Positions 1 through 9,324 of a stretch of 64,000 nt of DNA are shown piece after piece. Numbering within the stretch: the first letter of the stretch is position 1; every line of letters begins with the position of its first letter. The notes beneath the pieces are model-generated. The model saw only the letters and a program-made list of their open reading frames with translations, was not told the DNA's origin and made no database searches. Origin of the DNA: Neisseriaceae bacterium (GTDB lineage: Bacteria > Pseudomonadota > Gammaproteobacteria > Burkholderiales > Neisseriaceae); NCBI GenBank assembly GCA_017991555.1, contig JAGOQM010000005.1, positions 190,520 to 254,519 of the forward strand, given 5' to 3'. The translations under genes were made by a program, and so were the position numbers.

Positions 1-980
1 CTGATTACAGTAAAGGTCGCGATGCGGCCGACTACGAGCGTCGTGCCCCGAGCGGTTGGGTGTCGATGATTCAGCATTACTTCGTGTCTGCATGGATTTT
101 AGAACCTAAAGACCAAGCCAGCGTGTGTGCCCAAGGCGGCGCCGACTGTCAGTTCGACATTCGCAAACGCAGTGATGGCCTATATTCTTCTGGCGTGCGC
201 GTGCCGATGGCCGCCGTGGCCCCAGGCCAAACCGGTCAGTTGAACATGACCCTTTATTCTGGTCCTGAAGAATACAGCATCATGCAAGGCGTGGCCGACA
301 ACTTAATCTTGAGCAAAGACTACGGCAAAGTGCACATTTTTGCGTCGCCTTTGTTCTGGTTGCTGAACGAAATTCATAAGTTTGTGGGCAACTGGGGTTG
401 GTCAATCGTGTTGTTGACCGTGGTGGTGAAACTGGTGTTGTACCCACTGACCTCTGCTTCTTACCGCTCGATGGCCAAAATGCGTGCCGTGGCGCCTAAA
501 ATGACCGCCATGCGCGAACAGTACGGCGACGACAAGGTTAAGCTACAGCAAGAGATGATGAGCCTGTACAAAAAAGAGAAGATCAATCCTCTGGGCGGCT
601 GTTTGCCCATGCTGGTACAGATTCCGGTGTTCATTGGCTTGTACTGGGCGCTGTTTGCTTCGGTTGAGCTGCGTCAAGCACCGTGGATGGGTTGGATTAC
701 CGACCTAGCGCGCCCTGACCCTTACTATGTATTGCCTGCTTTGATGGCCATCACCATGTTCGTGCAAACCTTCTTGAATCCGCCACCGGCTGATCCAATG
801 CAAGCGAAGATGATGAAAATCATGCCGATCGCATTCTCAGTGATGTTCTTCTTCTTCCCGGCCGGTTTGGTATTGTACTGGTTGGTGAACAACATCTTGT
901 CGATTGCCCAGCAATGGTTGGTGAATCGTAAGATTGCCAAACAAACTGAGTTGGCTCGCGTAGAGGCCAAACGCCAGTAA
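1..980 (+). CDS. yidC: Membrane protein insertase YidC, C-terminal part (5' end outside window)
   Basis: Inserts and folds inner-membrane proteins, alone or with SecYEG. The reading frame is open from base 3 to the stop at 978-980, so the window holds about 325 codons of a protein that is usually about 540 residues. The visible part has the end of the periplasmic domain ([14 protein letters not shown]) and the conserved membrane core: a hydrophobic segment around [19 protein letters not shown], the cytoplasmic amphipathic stretch with [11 protein letters not shown], and later membrane segments including [13 protein letters not shown] and the C-terminal [16 protein letters not shown]. The tail is basic, as is usual for ribosome-facing ends. 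Translation may appear to start at 60, but the frame continues upstream, so 60 is not a start. An intrinsic terminator follows directly. The family assignment is secure. Confidence 0.96.
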   Translation, partial: DYSKGRDAADYERRAPSGWVSMIQHYFVSAWILEPKDQASVCAQGGADCQFDIRKRSDGLYSSGVRVPMAAVAPGQTGQLNMTLYSGPEEYSIMQGVADNLILSKDYGKVHIFASPLFWLLNEIHKFVGNWGWSIVLLTVVVKLVLYPLTSASYRSMAKMRAVAPKMTAMREQYGDDKVKLQQEMMSLYKKEKINPLGGCLPMLVQIPVFIGLYWALFASVELRQAPWMGWITDLARPDPYYVLPALMAITMFVQTFLNPPPADPMQAKMMKIMPIAFSVMFFFFPAGLVLYWLVNNILSIAQQWLVNRKIAKQTELARVEAKRQ

Positions 981-996
981 GGGTATGGTAATGATG

Positions 997-1024
997 AAAG
1001 CAGTCTGAAAAGGCTGCTTTTTTT
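997..1024 (+). terminator. Intrinsic terminator of yidC
   Basis: Nine-pair stem (aaagcagtc at 997-1005, ggctgcttt at 1012-1020, with one G-T pair), loop tgaaaa, then a run of T to 1024. It lies 17 bases after the yidC stop. Confidence 0.85.
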
Positions 1025-1198
1025 GCGCAAACACGGCTTAAACCTTGGTTGATTGGGCTATAAGCTCGGCAATAAGGTCGGTCATATTGAATGAAGGCAG
1101 CAGCTTTTGACGTGTGGCATTGGCTAGGTGGTGGAAAAGGCGGTAAAATTCACCCCTGGATGCAGCAAACGAAGCAAGGCCATGAAAGTGAGGATGGG

Positions 1199-2209
1199 AT
1201 GCACATTGGTCCCTATGAGCTGGCCGAACCGGTCATGCTGGCCCCAATGGCGGGCATTACCGACAAGCCATTTCGACGCCTGTGCCGCGAGTTTGGGGCG
1301 GCCTTAGCGCCCAGTGAGATGATCACCAGCGATCAGTCGCTGCAGCACACCCGTAAAACGGTGCTGCGTTCGGATCACAGCGGCGACGTGGGGCCCATAT
1401 CGGTGCAAATTGCCGGTGCAGACCCCGCTGAGATGGCCGCGGCCGCCGTGGCCAACGTGGCCAAAGGCGCACAAATCATCGACATCAACATGGGCTGCCC
1501 CGCCAAGAAAGTGTGTAACGTGTTGGCCGGCAGTGCCTTGATGAAGGATGAGGCGTTGGTGAGCCGTATTTTACAGGCCGTGGTCGAGGCGGTGCCGGTT
1601 CCGGTTACCCTCAAAACGCGGCTGGGCTGGGATGACGCGCATTTAAACCTGCCCACCATCGCTCAGCTGGCCGAAGATGCAGGCATTGCCGCTTTGGCCA
1701 TTCATGGGCGCACCCGAACCCAAATGTATCAGGGTGAGGCCCAATATGAGCTGATTGCTCAGGTGAAAGCCAGCAGCCGCATCCCTGTGACCGTCAATGG
1801 CGACATCACCAGCCCGCAAAAGGCCGTGGCGGTGTTGCAGGCCACTGGTGCCGATGCAGTGATGATTGGCCGTGGCGCCCAAGGCATGCCGTGGTTGTTT
1901 CGGGACGTGGTGGACTATCAGCGTACTGGCCAGCTGCCAGAGGCCCTGAGCGTGGCCACCATTCGCGAAGTGATCCTTGGTCACTTGGCGGCCATTTATG
2001 ATTTTTACGGTGAATACATGGGCTGTCGGATTGCCCGTAAACACATAGGGTGGTACATCGCCGCTTTGCCCGATGCCAAAGCCTTTCGCCAGCAGGTGAA
2101 TAAGGTCGACAGCAGCAGCGAACAGTGGGCCATGATGGCGACGTACCTCACCCAGCAACAAGCGACGCTGGCCGAATGGCCATCAGCGTACCGTACTGGC
2201 ACTGAATGA
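1199..2209 (+). CDS. dusB: tRNA-dihydrouridine synthase B
   Basis: FMN-dependent enzyme that reduces uridine to dihydrouridine in the tRNA D-loop. The frame is open from 1091, but the start at ATG 1199 is preferred: it gives 336 residues, the usual DusB length, it has AGGA at 1191-1194, and the product begins close to the conserved core (PVMLAPMAGITDKPFRRLC, residues 11-29). Other family motifs are the Dus cysteine signature DINMGCPAKKV (Cys100), the substrate/FMN region LKTRLGW, AIHGRTR, and the phosphate-binding VMIGRGAQG near the C-terminus. It is followed by fis after 83 bases, the order well known from Neisseria and enteric dusB-fis operons, so co-transcription with fis is likely. The exact start is inferred. 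Confidence 0.94.
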   Translation: MHIGPYELAEPVMLAPMAGITDKPFRRLCREFGAALAPSEMITSDQSLQHTRKTVLRSDHSGDVGPISVQIAGADPAEMAAAAVANVAKGAQIIDINMGCPAKKVCNVLAGSALMKDEALVSRILQAVVEAVPVPVTLKTRLGWDDAHLNLPTIAQLAEDAGIAALAIHGRTRTQMYQGEAQYELIAQVKASSRIPVTVNGDITSPQKAVAVLQATGADAVMIGRGAQGMPWLFRDVVDYQRTGQLPEALSVATIREVILGHLAAIYDFYGEYMGCRIARKHIGWYIAALPDAKAFRQQVNKVDSSSEQWAMMATYLTQQQATLAEWPSAYRTGTE

Positions 2210-2292
2210 CCCACCGCACAAACGGGCACAAAGGGGCTGAAGCAGTGCTTAAGATGAACAAGAAGTGGTGTAACGAATAAGGTAGGAGTGCT

Positions 2293-2532
2293 ATGTCTAA
2301 GCAAGATGTGATTGATGAAACCATCCGTGCAGCAATGGAACAGTACTTTGCTGACTTGGGTGGTGAGAACGCCTGTGGTGTCTATGATATGGTTTTGGCG
2401 CGCGTGGAGCGGCCACTATTGGAAGTGGTGTTAAAGCACTGTAGTGGCAACCAAACGCGTGCAGCAACGGTTTTGGGGTTGAATCGCAATACCCTACGTA
2501 AGAAGCTTATGCAACATGAGATCAATTGTTAA
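2293..2532 (+). CDS. fis: Fis-family DNA-binding protein
   Basis: Small nucleoid-associated regulator (79 residues) related to Fis, which bends DNA and adjusts rRNA, recombination and growth-phase gene expression. The C-terminal half carries the Fis helix-turn-helix (CSGNQTRAATVLGLNRNTLRKK, residues about 50-71), also found at the C-terminus of NtrC-type activators. The N-terminal half is acidic and helical, as in the Fis dimerisation region. The start is ATG 2293 with GGAG at 2286-2289. It is downstream of dusB and 17 bases upstream of purH, so the three genes probably form one transcription unit; a terminator appears only after purH. Confidence 0.92.
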   Translation: MSKQDVIDETIRAAMEQYFADLGGENACGVYDMVLARVERPLLEVVLKHCSGNQTRAATVLGLNRNTLRKKLMQHEINC

Positions 2533-2549
2533 TTAGAGGATAGTCTAAA

Positions 2550-4130
2550 ATGGTGTCAATTAAACGTGCGCTCATCAGCGTTTCGGATAAGGAAGGTGTT
2601 TTGGCGTTTGCCCAGAACTTAGCCAATAACGGCGTAGAAATTTTGTCGACCGGTGGGACGGCAAAACTATTGGCTGACAACGGCGTGGCGGTCACGGAAG
2701 TGGCTGACTACACCGGTTTTCCGGAAATGCTTGATGGCCGTGTGAAAACCTTGCATCCAAAAATTCACGGCGGGATTTTAGGCCGTCGCGATTTACCCGA
2801 ACATGTGGCGCAGATGCAAGCGCACGAGATTGGCAACATCGACTTGGTTTGCGTGAACCTCTACCCGTTCACCCAAACCATTAATAAACCCAATTGCACC
2901 CTAGAAGACGCGATTGAAAACATCGACATTGGTGGCCCAACCATGGTGCGTTCTGCCGCCAAAAACTGGGGCCATGTGGCGATTGTGACCGATGCTGCCG
3001 ACTACGAGGCCATCGTGGCCGAAATGGCCGCCAACCAGGGTCAAATCAGCAAAAAAACCCGTTTTAACCTGTCTCGTAAAGCGTTTACCCACACCGCAGC
3101 CTACGATTCAGCCATCAGCAACTACTTGACCAGCCTAGACGACGAGGTGTTGGCCGGCGAGCCAAAGCAGTTTATGTTCCCTGAACGCTTTAACCAGCAG
3201 TTCGTGAAGGTACAAGACATGCGCTACGGTGAGAACCCGCACCAACACGCCGCGTTTTACCGTGATTTGGCCCCTGCCGCCGGCAGCTTGGCCAACTACA
3301 CCCAATTGCAAGGCAAAGCATTGTCTTACAACAACATCGCCGACGCCGATGCGGCTTGGGAAGCGGTGAAGTCATTTAATGAGCCTGCTTGTGTGATCGT
3401 GAAACACGCTAACCCTTGTGGCGTGGCCATTGCGGCGGATACCTTAAGCGCCTACAAATTGGCGTTTGCCACCGACACCACCAGCGCTTTTGGCGGCATC
3501 GTGGCCTTTAACCGTGAGCTCGACGGCGCCACCGTAGAAGCCATCGTGGCCAACCAGTTCATGGAAGTGTTGATTGCGCCTAGCTTCACCGACGACGCTA
3601 AAGCGGTTGTGGCGGGTAAAGCCAACGTGCGCGTTTTGGAAATTCCGATGTTGGCCGGTGCCAATGAGTTTGAATTGAAGCGTGTGGGCGGCGGTCTGTT
3701 GGTGCAAACCCCTGACACTCATCAATTGACCATGGCCGACCTTAAAGTCGTGAGCGCGCGTGAGCCATCAGAACAAGAAATGAAAGACCTATTGTTCGCT
3801 TGGAACGTAGCCAAGTTTGTGAAATCGAACGCCATCGTGTTCTGTAGCCAAGGTCAAACCTGTGGCATCGGCGCCGGCCAAATGAGCCGCGTGGATTCTA
3901 CCCGCATTGCCGCCCGTAAGGCCGGTGAAGCTGGCTTGTCTTTGGCCAGCGCAGTGGCGGCTTCAGACGCGTTTTTCCCGTTCCGCGACGGCATCGACGT
4001 GATTGCCGAGCAAGGCATTAAAGCCATTATTCATCCGGGTGGTTCGATGCGCGACCAAGAAATTTTTGACGCTGCCGACGAACACGGCATGGCGATGGTG
4101 TTGACCGGGATTCGTCATTTCCGTCATTAA
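2550..4130 (+). CDS. purH: Bifunctional AICAR transformylase / IMP cyclohydrolase
   Basis: Catalyses the last two steps of de novo IMP synthesis: formylation of AICAR with 10-formyl-tetrahydrofolate and ring closure of FAICAR. The 526 residues match the family. The N-terminal MGS-like cyclohydrolase domain (about 1-195) shows [18 protein letters not shown], the segment [14 protein letters not shown] (64-77) and [12 protein letters not shown] (128-139). The C-terminal transformylase domain contains MRYGENPHQ (224-232), the catalytic Lys-His pair at 285-286 in VKHANPCG, and SNAIVF. A Shine-Dalgarno-like AGAGGA lies upstream of ATG 2550. Only 17 bases separate it from fis. Confidence 0.97.
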   Translation: MVSIKRALISVSDKEGVLAFAQNLANNGVEILSTGGTAKLLADNGVAVTEVADYTGFPEMLDGRVKTLHPKIHGGILGRRDLPEHVAQMQAHEIGNIDLVCVNLYPFTQTINKPNCTLEDAIENIDIGGPTMVRSAAKNWGHVAIVTDAADYEAIVAEMAANQGQISKKTRFNLSRKAFTHTAAYDSAISNYLTSLDDEVLAGEPKQFMFPERFNQQFVKVQDMRYGENPHQHAAFYRDLAPAAGSLANYTQLQGKALSYNNIADADAAWEAVKSFNEPACVIVKHANPCGVAIAADTLSAYKLAFATDTTSAFGGIVAFNRELDGATVEAIVANQFMEVLIAPSFTDDAKAVVAGKANVRVLEIPMLAGANEFELKRVGGGLLVQTPDTHQLTMADLKVVSAREPSEQEMKDLLFAWNVAKFVKSNAIVFCSQGQTCGIGAGQMSRVDSTRIAARKAGEAGLSLASAVAASDAFFPFRDGIDVIAEQGIKAIIHPGGSMRDQEIFDAADEHGMAMVLTGIRHFRH

Positions 4131-4149
4131 ATTGAGCGCCTGATCAAAC

Positions 4150-4180
4150 AGCCAGTGGCCTTGTGCCGCTGGCTTTTTTT
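4150..4180 (+). terminator. Intrinsic terminator of purH
   Basis: Ten-pair stem (agccagtggc 4150-4159 with gccgctggct 4165-4174, one G-T pair), loop cttgt, seven T from 4174. It closes the dusB-fis-purH unit. Confidence 0.88.
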
Positions 4181-4443
4181 GTGGGTAAGGGGGCTGTGGT
4201 TCAGTAGGTGAAGCAAGGTATCCATACTGGTTTTGTGGTGTACTTTATGTGTAAACTGGTTCTTTAAATTGTGAGGCAGAGGGGCTGAACTGAATATTTA
4301 AGGGCTCACTGAGTCTGTCACACCACATCAACCTATGGTTTGTTGTGGCTTCAATCCGCTTGAGTAGCCGTAGCAGTAGGGTGTGGTAAAGCGTAGCCTA
4401 CCCACCAGCTTTAATGTTTGAGATCATGTAACCGAAAGGGGAC

Positions 4444-4459
4444 GTGGGTCGCGACCCAC
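4444..4459. repeat. Perfect 16-bp palindrome
   Basis: gtgggtcg/cgacccac, immediately before the left copy of the dispersed repeat. No protein or function can be assigned. Confidence 0.6.
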
Positions 4460-4474
4460 TCTACAAAGTGCTAA

Positions 4475-4754
4475 AAACCATGGTTTGTGGTTTGCAAAAT
4501 ACGTGCCTCAGTTGCACCAATCCTCTCTCCGCGTCTCCTTTAGGTGAAGTACCGTCCCGTAGAGCCGCCGAAGTAGGTTCTATTGAGGCAGATGAAGCAG
4601 GCAAAAAGCTTGTGGCGCCCGACCACGCTTTGATAGGAGGGGGAGCACTCTTGCCTGCGCTGGCTCAATAGGTTCTGCTGAGGGCAGTCACGAAGTGACC
4701 GGGGATCAGGGTGGCCTTTTCTTTGCTTCGTTTCTTTTGGCCACGCAAAAGAAA
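4475..4754 (+). repeat. Dispersed repeat, copy A
   Basis: Begins with the palindrome AAACCATGGTTT (4475-4486) and ends with a nine-pair hairpin (tttcttttg 4731-4739, caaaagaaa 4746-4754). Landmarks shared with the other copies, in order: ggtgaagtaccg (4543-4554), the gccgccga block (4564-4571), gatgaagc (4591-4598), gaccacgctttgatagga (4621-4638), gcactcttg (4645-4653), and ggtggccttttctttgc ending at 4725. This is the most divergent of the three nearly complete copies: its internal open frame stops after PALAQ (4669-4671). It may be a non-autonomous element or a structured intergenic repeat; no transposase is nearby. Confidence 0.75.
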
Positions 4755-4886
4755 TGACGTCGCCTTCGGCGAAACAAAACGCTCAAATTAAAGTCATGCC
4801 TGACTAAAAGCAGCCTTTTAAAATCATTCATGCTTCGGCAACATCGCTATTGATCCGTCGTTGGGTTTCGCCCTGTAGGGCGACAG

Positions 4887-5154
4887 ACTTTCTTTTGCGT
4901 GGCCAAAAGAAAGTATGCAAAGAAAAGGCCACCCGACAATCCGCCCTAGCGGGTGCCCTCACTGGAACCCATCGGGCCGGCGCTAGCAAGAGTGCTCTGT
5001 CTCCTATAAGAGCGTGGTCGACAGCCACAAGCGATTTGCTAGCTTCATCCGGCCCGATAGAACCCAGCTCGGCGGCTTTAGCGGGAAATCGGTACTACAC
5101 CCAAAGGAAAGGTGGCGAGTTTAAATAATCTGGCATTCACAAAACCATGGTTTT
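4887..5154 (-). repeat. Dispersed repeat, copy B (inverted relative to A)
   Basis: On the minus strand it starts at the AAAACCATGGTTTT palindrome (5154-5141) and runs through tttaaactcgccacc, the gtagtaccgatttcccgc and aaagccgccgag blocks, gtggctgtcgaccacgc, and gggcacccgctagggcgg, to ggccttttctttgc and a terminal 11-pair hairpin (actttcttttg 4887-4897, caaaagaaagt 4904-4914). It is about 95% identical to copy C by eye over roughly 215 bases. Copies A and B face each other hairpin to hairpin, about 130 bases apart. Confidence 0.8.
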
Positions 5155-5167
5155 TTGTTCTTAAGCA

Positions 5168-5200
5168 GCTTAGGCACCCATAGCCGTAGGGTACCTAAGC
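5168..5200. repeat. Hairpin next to copy B
   Basis: gcttagg (5168-5174) pairs with cctaagc (5194-5200), and inner accc (5176-5179) pairs with gggt (5189-5192). There is no T-run, so it is not a typical terminator. Confidence 0.5.
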
Positions 5201-5367
5201 GCAGGTTACCCACGGCCTTGCCGAACGGCCAGCGAGCCCGTTATTGACCGATCTGTGGTTGGCCCAAAAGCCCTTTATAAGCGGCCACGACACCCTATTC
5301 GTGGCATTGTGCGTCTAAATCAAGTAAGCTCAGGGAATAAAAACAGCAATCATCCGTAGGAGCACGC

Positions 5368-6006
5368 ATGGCTTTAAAATACCAAATCAACCCCGTTACC
5401 CCTTTTCAACAGAACAGCACCATCTTGTGGTGCGACGTCACCAAAGAAGCGGTGGTGACTGACCCTGGTGGCGACATCGAGCTGATTCAAGCCGCTTTAA
5501 CGGCGCAAGGCTTAACCCTGAAGGCCATTTGGTTAACCCACGGTCACATTGACCACGTCGGCGGCGTGACCCGCCTACTGGCGCAGCAAAAGGTGCCGGT
5601 GATTGGGCCAGAAAAAGAAGACGACTTCTGGATTGCGCAGCTACCCATGCAAAGCCAGCGCTTTGGCTTTGCGCCCAGCGACACCTTTACCCCTGATCAG
5701 TGGTTACAGGAAGGTGATGAGGTCAGTGTGGGCCAAGAAACCTTTAAGGTGTTTCACATTCCAGGGCATACGCCCGGCCACGTGGTGTTTTACCATGCCG
5801 GCCAAGGCCTGTTGATTGCCGGCGACGTGCTGTTTCGCGAGTCGATTGGGCGCACCGACTTCCCGCGCGGCGACCACGGGGCCTTGCTGCACAACATTCG
5901 CAGCAAGCTATGGCCGTTGCCAGATGAGACCGAGGTCATCCCCGGCCATGGGCCGATGACCACCATTGGCCACGAGAAGCGTTACAACCCTTTTTTGGCG
6001 GCCTAG
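5368..6006 (+). CDS. gloC: MBL-fold hydrolase, GloC/YcbL-type hydroxyacylglutathione hydrolase
   Basis: Predicted zinc metallo-hydrolase of 212 residues, most like the E. coli YcbL (GloC) type II glyoxalase, which hydrolyses S-lactoylglutathione in methylglyoxal detoxification. The metal-binding signature THGHIDHVGG is at 57-66 (His58, His60, Asp62, His63); further ligands are in HIPGHTPGH, AGDVLF and the C-terminal IPGHGP. Characteristic YcbL-like stretches include PVIGPEKEDDFW and GRTDFPRGDH. It lacks the extra C-terminal domain of classical GloB. The start ATG 5368 has AGGAG at 5358-5362. It appears monocistronic. The substrate is inferred from homology. Confidence 0.88.
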   Translation: MALKYQINPVTPFQQNSTILWCDVTKEAVVTDPGGDIELIQAALTAQGLTLKAIWLTHGHIDHVGGVTRLLAQQKVPVIGPEKEDDFWIAQLPMQSQRFGFAPSDTFTPDQWLQEGDEVSVGQETFKVFHIPGHTPGHVVFYHAGQGLLIAGDVLFRESIGRTDFPRGDHGALLHNIRSKLWPLPDETEVIPGHGPMTTIGHEKRYNPFLAA

Positions 6007-7891
<1,885 letters not shown>

Positions 7892-7924
7892 TTAGCGTCA
7901 ATACTGGACGGATCGTCTAGAAAC

Positions 7925-7954
7925 AAAGGCCTTGCGTGACGCAAGGCCTTTTTT
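7925..7954 (+). terminator. Intrinsic terminator of gdhA
   Basis: Twelve-pair perfect stem (aaaggccttgcg 7925-7936, cgcaaggccttt 7940-7951), loop tga, followed by T. Confidence 0.93.
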
Positions 7955-8004
7955 ATGTATAATCACGGATGGCTTATTAAAGTGACTATTGTTAAAGGGT
8001 GCGT

Positions 8005-8928
8005 ATGTCGGTGTATACCAGTGTGACCGAAGCGGAAATGGCGGTCTTTTTAGAAGATTATGATATTGGCACCTTAGTGTCGCTTAAAGGCATCGCCCAA
8101 GGCATCACCAATACCAATTACTTTGTGACCACCAGCGTCGACCGCTACGTGTTGACCATCTTCGAGACCTTATTGCCGGAAGAGCTGCCGTTTTTCTTGG
8201 ATTTAATGGCGCTCTTGAGTCAAAAAGGGGTGGCTTGCCCTGCACCGATCGCGCAAAAGTCGGGCCAGTTCATGCACCTTTTACACGACAAAGCGGCCTG
8301 TCTGGTGAGTTGCCTGGCCGGGCGTGACGTCACCCAGCCCAATGCTGCCCAGTGCCGTTCCGTCGGCGCCATGTTGGCGAAGATGCACGTGGCCACGGCT
8401 GACACCACGCTCACCATGGCCAATCCGCGCCACGCCTCGTGGTGGGAAGTGGAACAAACGCGGCTATTGCCGCTGTTGAGCGAAGCCGACGCGGAGCTAT
8501 TGCAATCGACCATTGCGTTCTTGCAGGCCCATCCTGACACCGACCTGCCGCAGGGCTTGATTCACGCCGACCTATTCAAAGACAACGTGCTGTTAGAAGG
8601 GGATGAGGTTACTGGCTTCATCGACTTTTATTACGCCTGTCGCGGCAGCTTTGTGTACGACATCGCCATTGCCCTGAACGATTGGGCCCAGGATTCAGCC
8701 CACCAGTTGGACGAGGCCTTGGTGCAGGCCTTCTTGGCTGGCTACAACAGCGTTCGCCCCTTGAGCCCGGAGGAGCAGGCCTATTTGCCAATTGCGCAAC
8801 AGGCGGGCTGTATTCGCTTTTGGGTGTCGCGCCTGTTGGACTATCATTTCCCACCTGAGGGTGAAATGACCTTCACCAAAAACCCAGCGGCCTTTAGAGA
8901 CTTGCTGTTGAGCATTAACAACCAGTAA
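8005..8928 (+). CDS. thrB: Homoserine kinase (ThrB_alt, aminoglycoside-phosphotransferase fold)
   Basis: Phosphorylates homoserine to O-phosphohomoserine on the way to threonine. This is the kinase type found in many beta- and gammaproteobacteria (APH/choline-kinase fold), not the GHMP-type ThrB of E. coli. The chosen start ATG 8005 gives 307 residues starting [12 protein letters not shown], typical of the family, with AAAGGG upstream; a GTG at 7999 is possible. Motifs: GITNTNYFV near residues 34-42, the Brenner-type catalytic loop [12 protein letters not shown] (His-x-Asp...Asn) and the metal site GFIDFYYAC. It sits alone between two strong terminators. Confidence 0.93.
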   Translation: MSVYTSVTEAEMAVFLEDYDIGTLVSLKGIAQGITNTNYFVTTSVDRYVLTIFETLLPEELPFFLDLMALLSQKGVACPAPIAQKSGQFMHLLHDKAACLVSCLAGRDVTQPNAAQCRSVGAMLAKMHVATADTTLTMANPRHASWWEVEQTRLLPLLSEADAELLQSTIAFLQAHPDTDLPQGLIHADLFKDNVLLEGDEVTGFIDFYYACRGSFVYDIAIALNDWAQDSAHQLDEALVQAFLAGYNSVRPLSPEEQAYLPIAQQAGCIRFWVSRLLDYHFPPEGEMTFTKNPAAFRDLLLSINNQ

Positions 8929-8940
8929 TAATGGGGTTAA

Positions 8941-8978
8941 AAAGCCGAGTGCTGATGGCGTCAGCACTCGGCTTTTTT
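8941..8978 (+). terminator. Intrinsic terminator of thrB
   Basis: Fifteen-pair perfect stem (8941-8955 with 8961-8975), loop tggcg, six T. Confidence 0.95.
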
Positions 8979-9093
8979 GTGGGCGCCTGCCATAAGGCGT
9001 TGAGCCTCTGTAGACAAGGCTTGCGGCCATTTGGGCCGAACCGATGCTGCGGCATCGAGGCCAGGGTAAAAGGCAGTGCCTTGATTTTTATCG

Positions 9094-9121
9094 TTGACGG
9101 TTTCGATCTTGGCGTTATATT
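9094..9121 (+). promoter_or_regulatory. Probable sigma-70 promoter of the catabolic cluster
   Basis: TTGACG (9094-9099) and TATATT (9116-9121) with a 16-base spacer. Transcription would start near 9128-9130, right at the operator-like site 9131-9149, a layout that fits repression. Confidence 0.65.
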
Positions 9122-9130
9122 ATTAAATAA

Positions 9131-9149
9131 TACTGTATTACGGTCATAT
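9131..9149 (+). promoter_or_regulatory. GntR-type operator-like site 1
   Basis: tactgtattacggtcatat contains the GT-ATT-AC core (9135-9141), which fits the GTnnnAC half-spacing typical of FadR-subfamily operators. It overlaps the predicted start of transcription. A near-identical site occurs at 9208-9225 and another in front of the GntR gene. Confidence 0.6.
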
Positions 9150-9165
9150 TGATATTGGGTAGGGA

Positions 9166-9198
9166 ACCCCGTGCCATTGCGTGCACGCGGGCTTTTTT
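9166..9198 (+). terminator. Possible leader terminator between the two operator sites
   Basis: cccgtgc pairs with gcacgcggg (two-base bulge), followed by seven T. It lies downstream of the predicted promoter and 127 bases before the first gene, so it could attenuate the cluster. The stem is imperfect. Confidence 0.35.
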
Positions 9199-9207
9199 TA
9201 AACCCTA

Positions 9208-9225
9208 GTCGTAATACGGTCATAT
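9208..9225 (+). promoter_or_regulatory. GntR-type operator-like site 2
   Basis: gtcgtaatacggtcatat repeats 14 of 15 bases of site 1 (9211-9225 against 9135-9149), core GT-AAT-AC. The core centres are 76 bp apart, about seven helical turns. Confidence 0.6.
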
Positions 9226-9324
9226 GATGAGAGGCGATCATTCAGGATCGAATGAGGCCCAGCGCCAGCCCAAGCACACACTTTAAAACAAGAACAACCT
9301 TTGCAAGAGAGAAAAGAGACCGCC

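Larger units (their letters stand above)
4181..5367. other. Gene-free repeat block between purH and gloC
   Basis: Nearly 1.2 kb without a convincing gene. Open frames at 4444-4671, 4850-5128 and 4828-5028 exist but lie inside the inverted repeat copies listed separately. The block also holds a perfect 16-bp palindrome at 4444-4459 (gtgggtcgcgacccac) and a hairpin at 5168-5200. The remaining sequence at 4181-4440 and 5217-5340 shows nothing I can identify. Confidence 0.7.

Noticed and set aside
4444..4671. Open frame inside repeat copy A as a gene
   Set aside because: It begins in the palindrome and unique flank, has no ribosome-binding site, and is not preserved as a whole in the other copies.
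4850..5128. Plus-strand open frame across repeat copy B
   Set aside because: It is antisense to the frame shared by copies B and C, and its codons are not conserved in the other copies.
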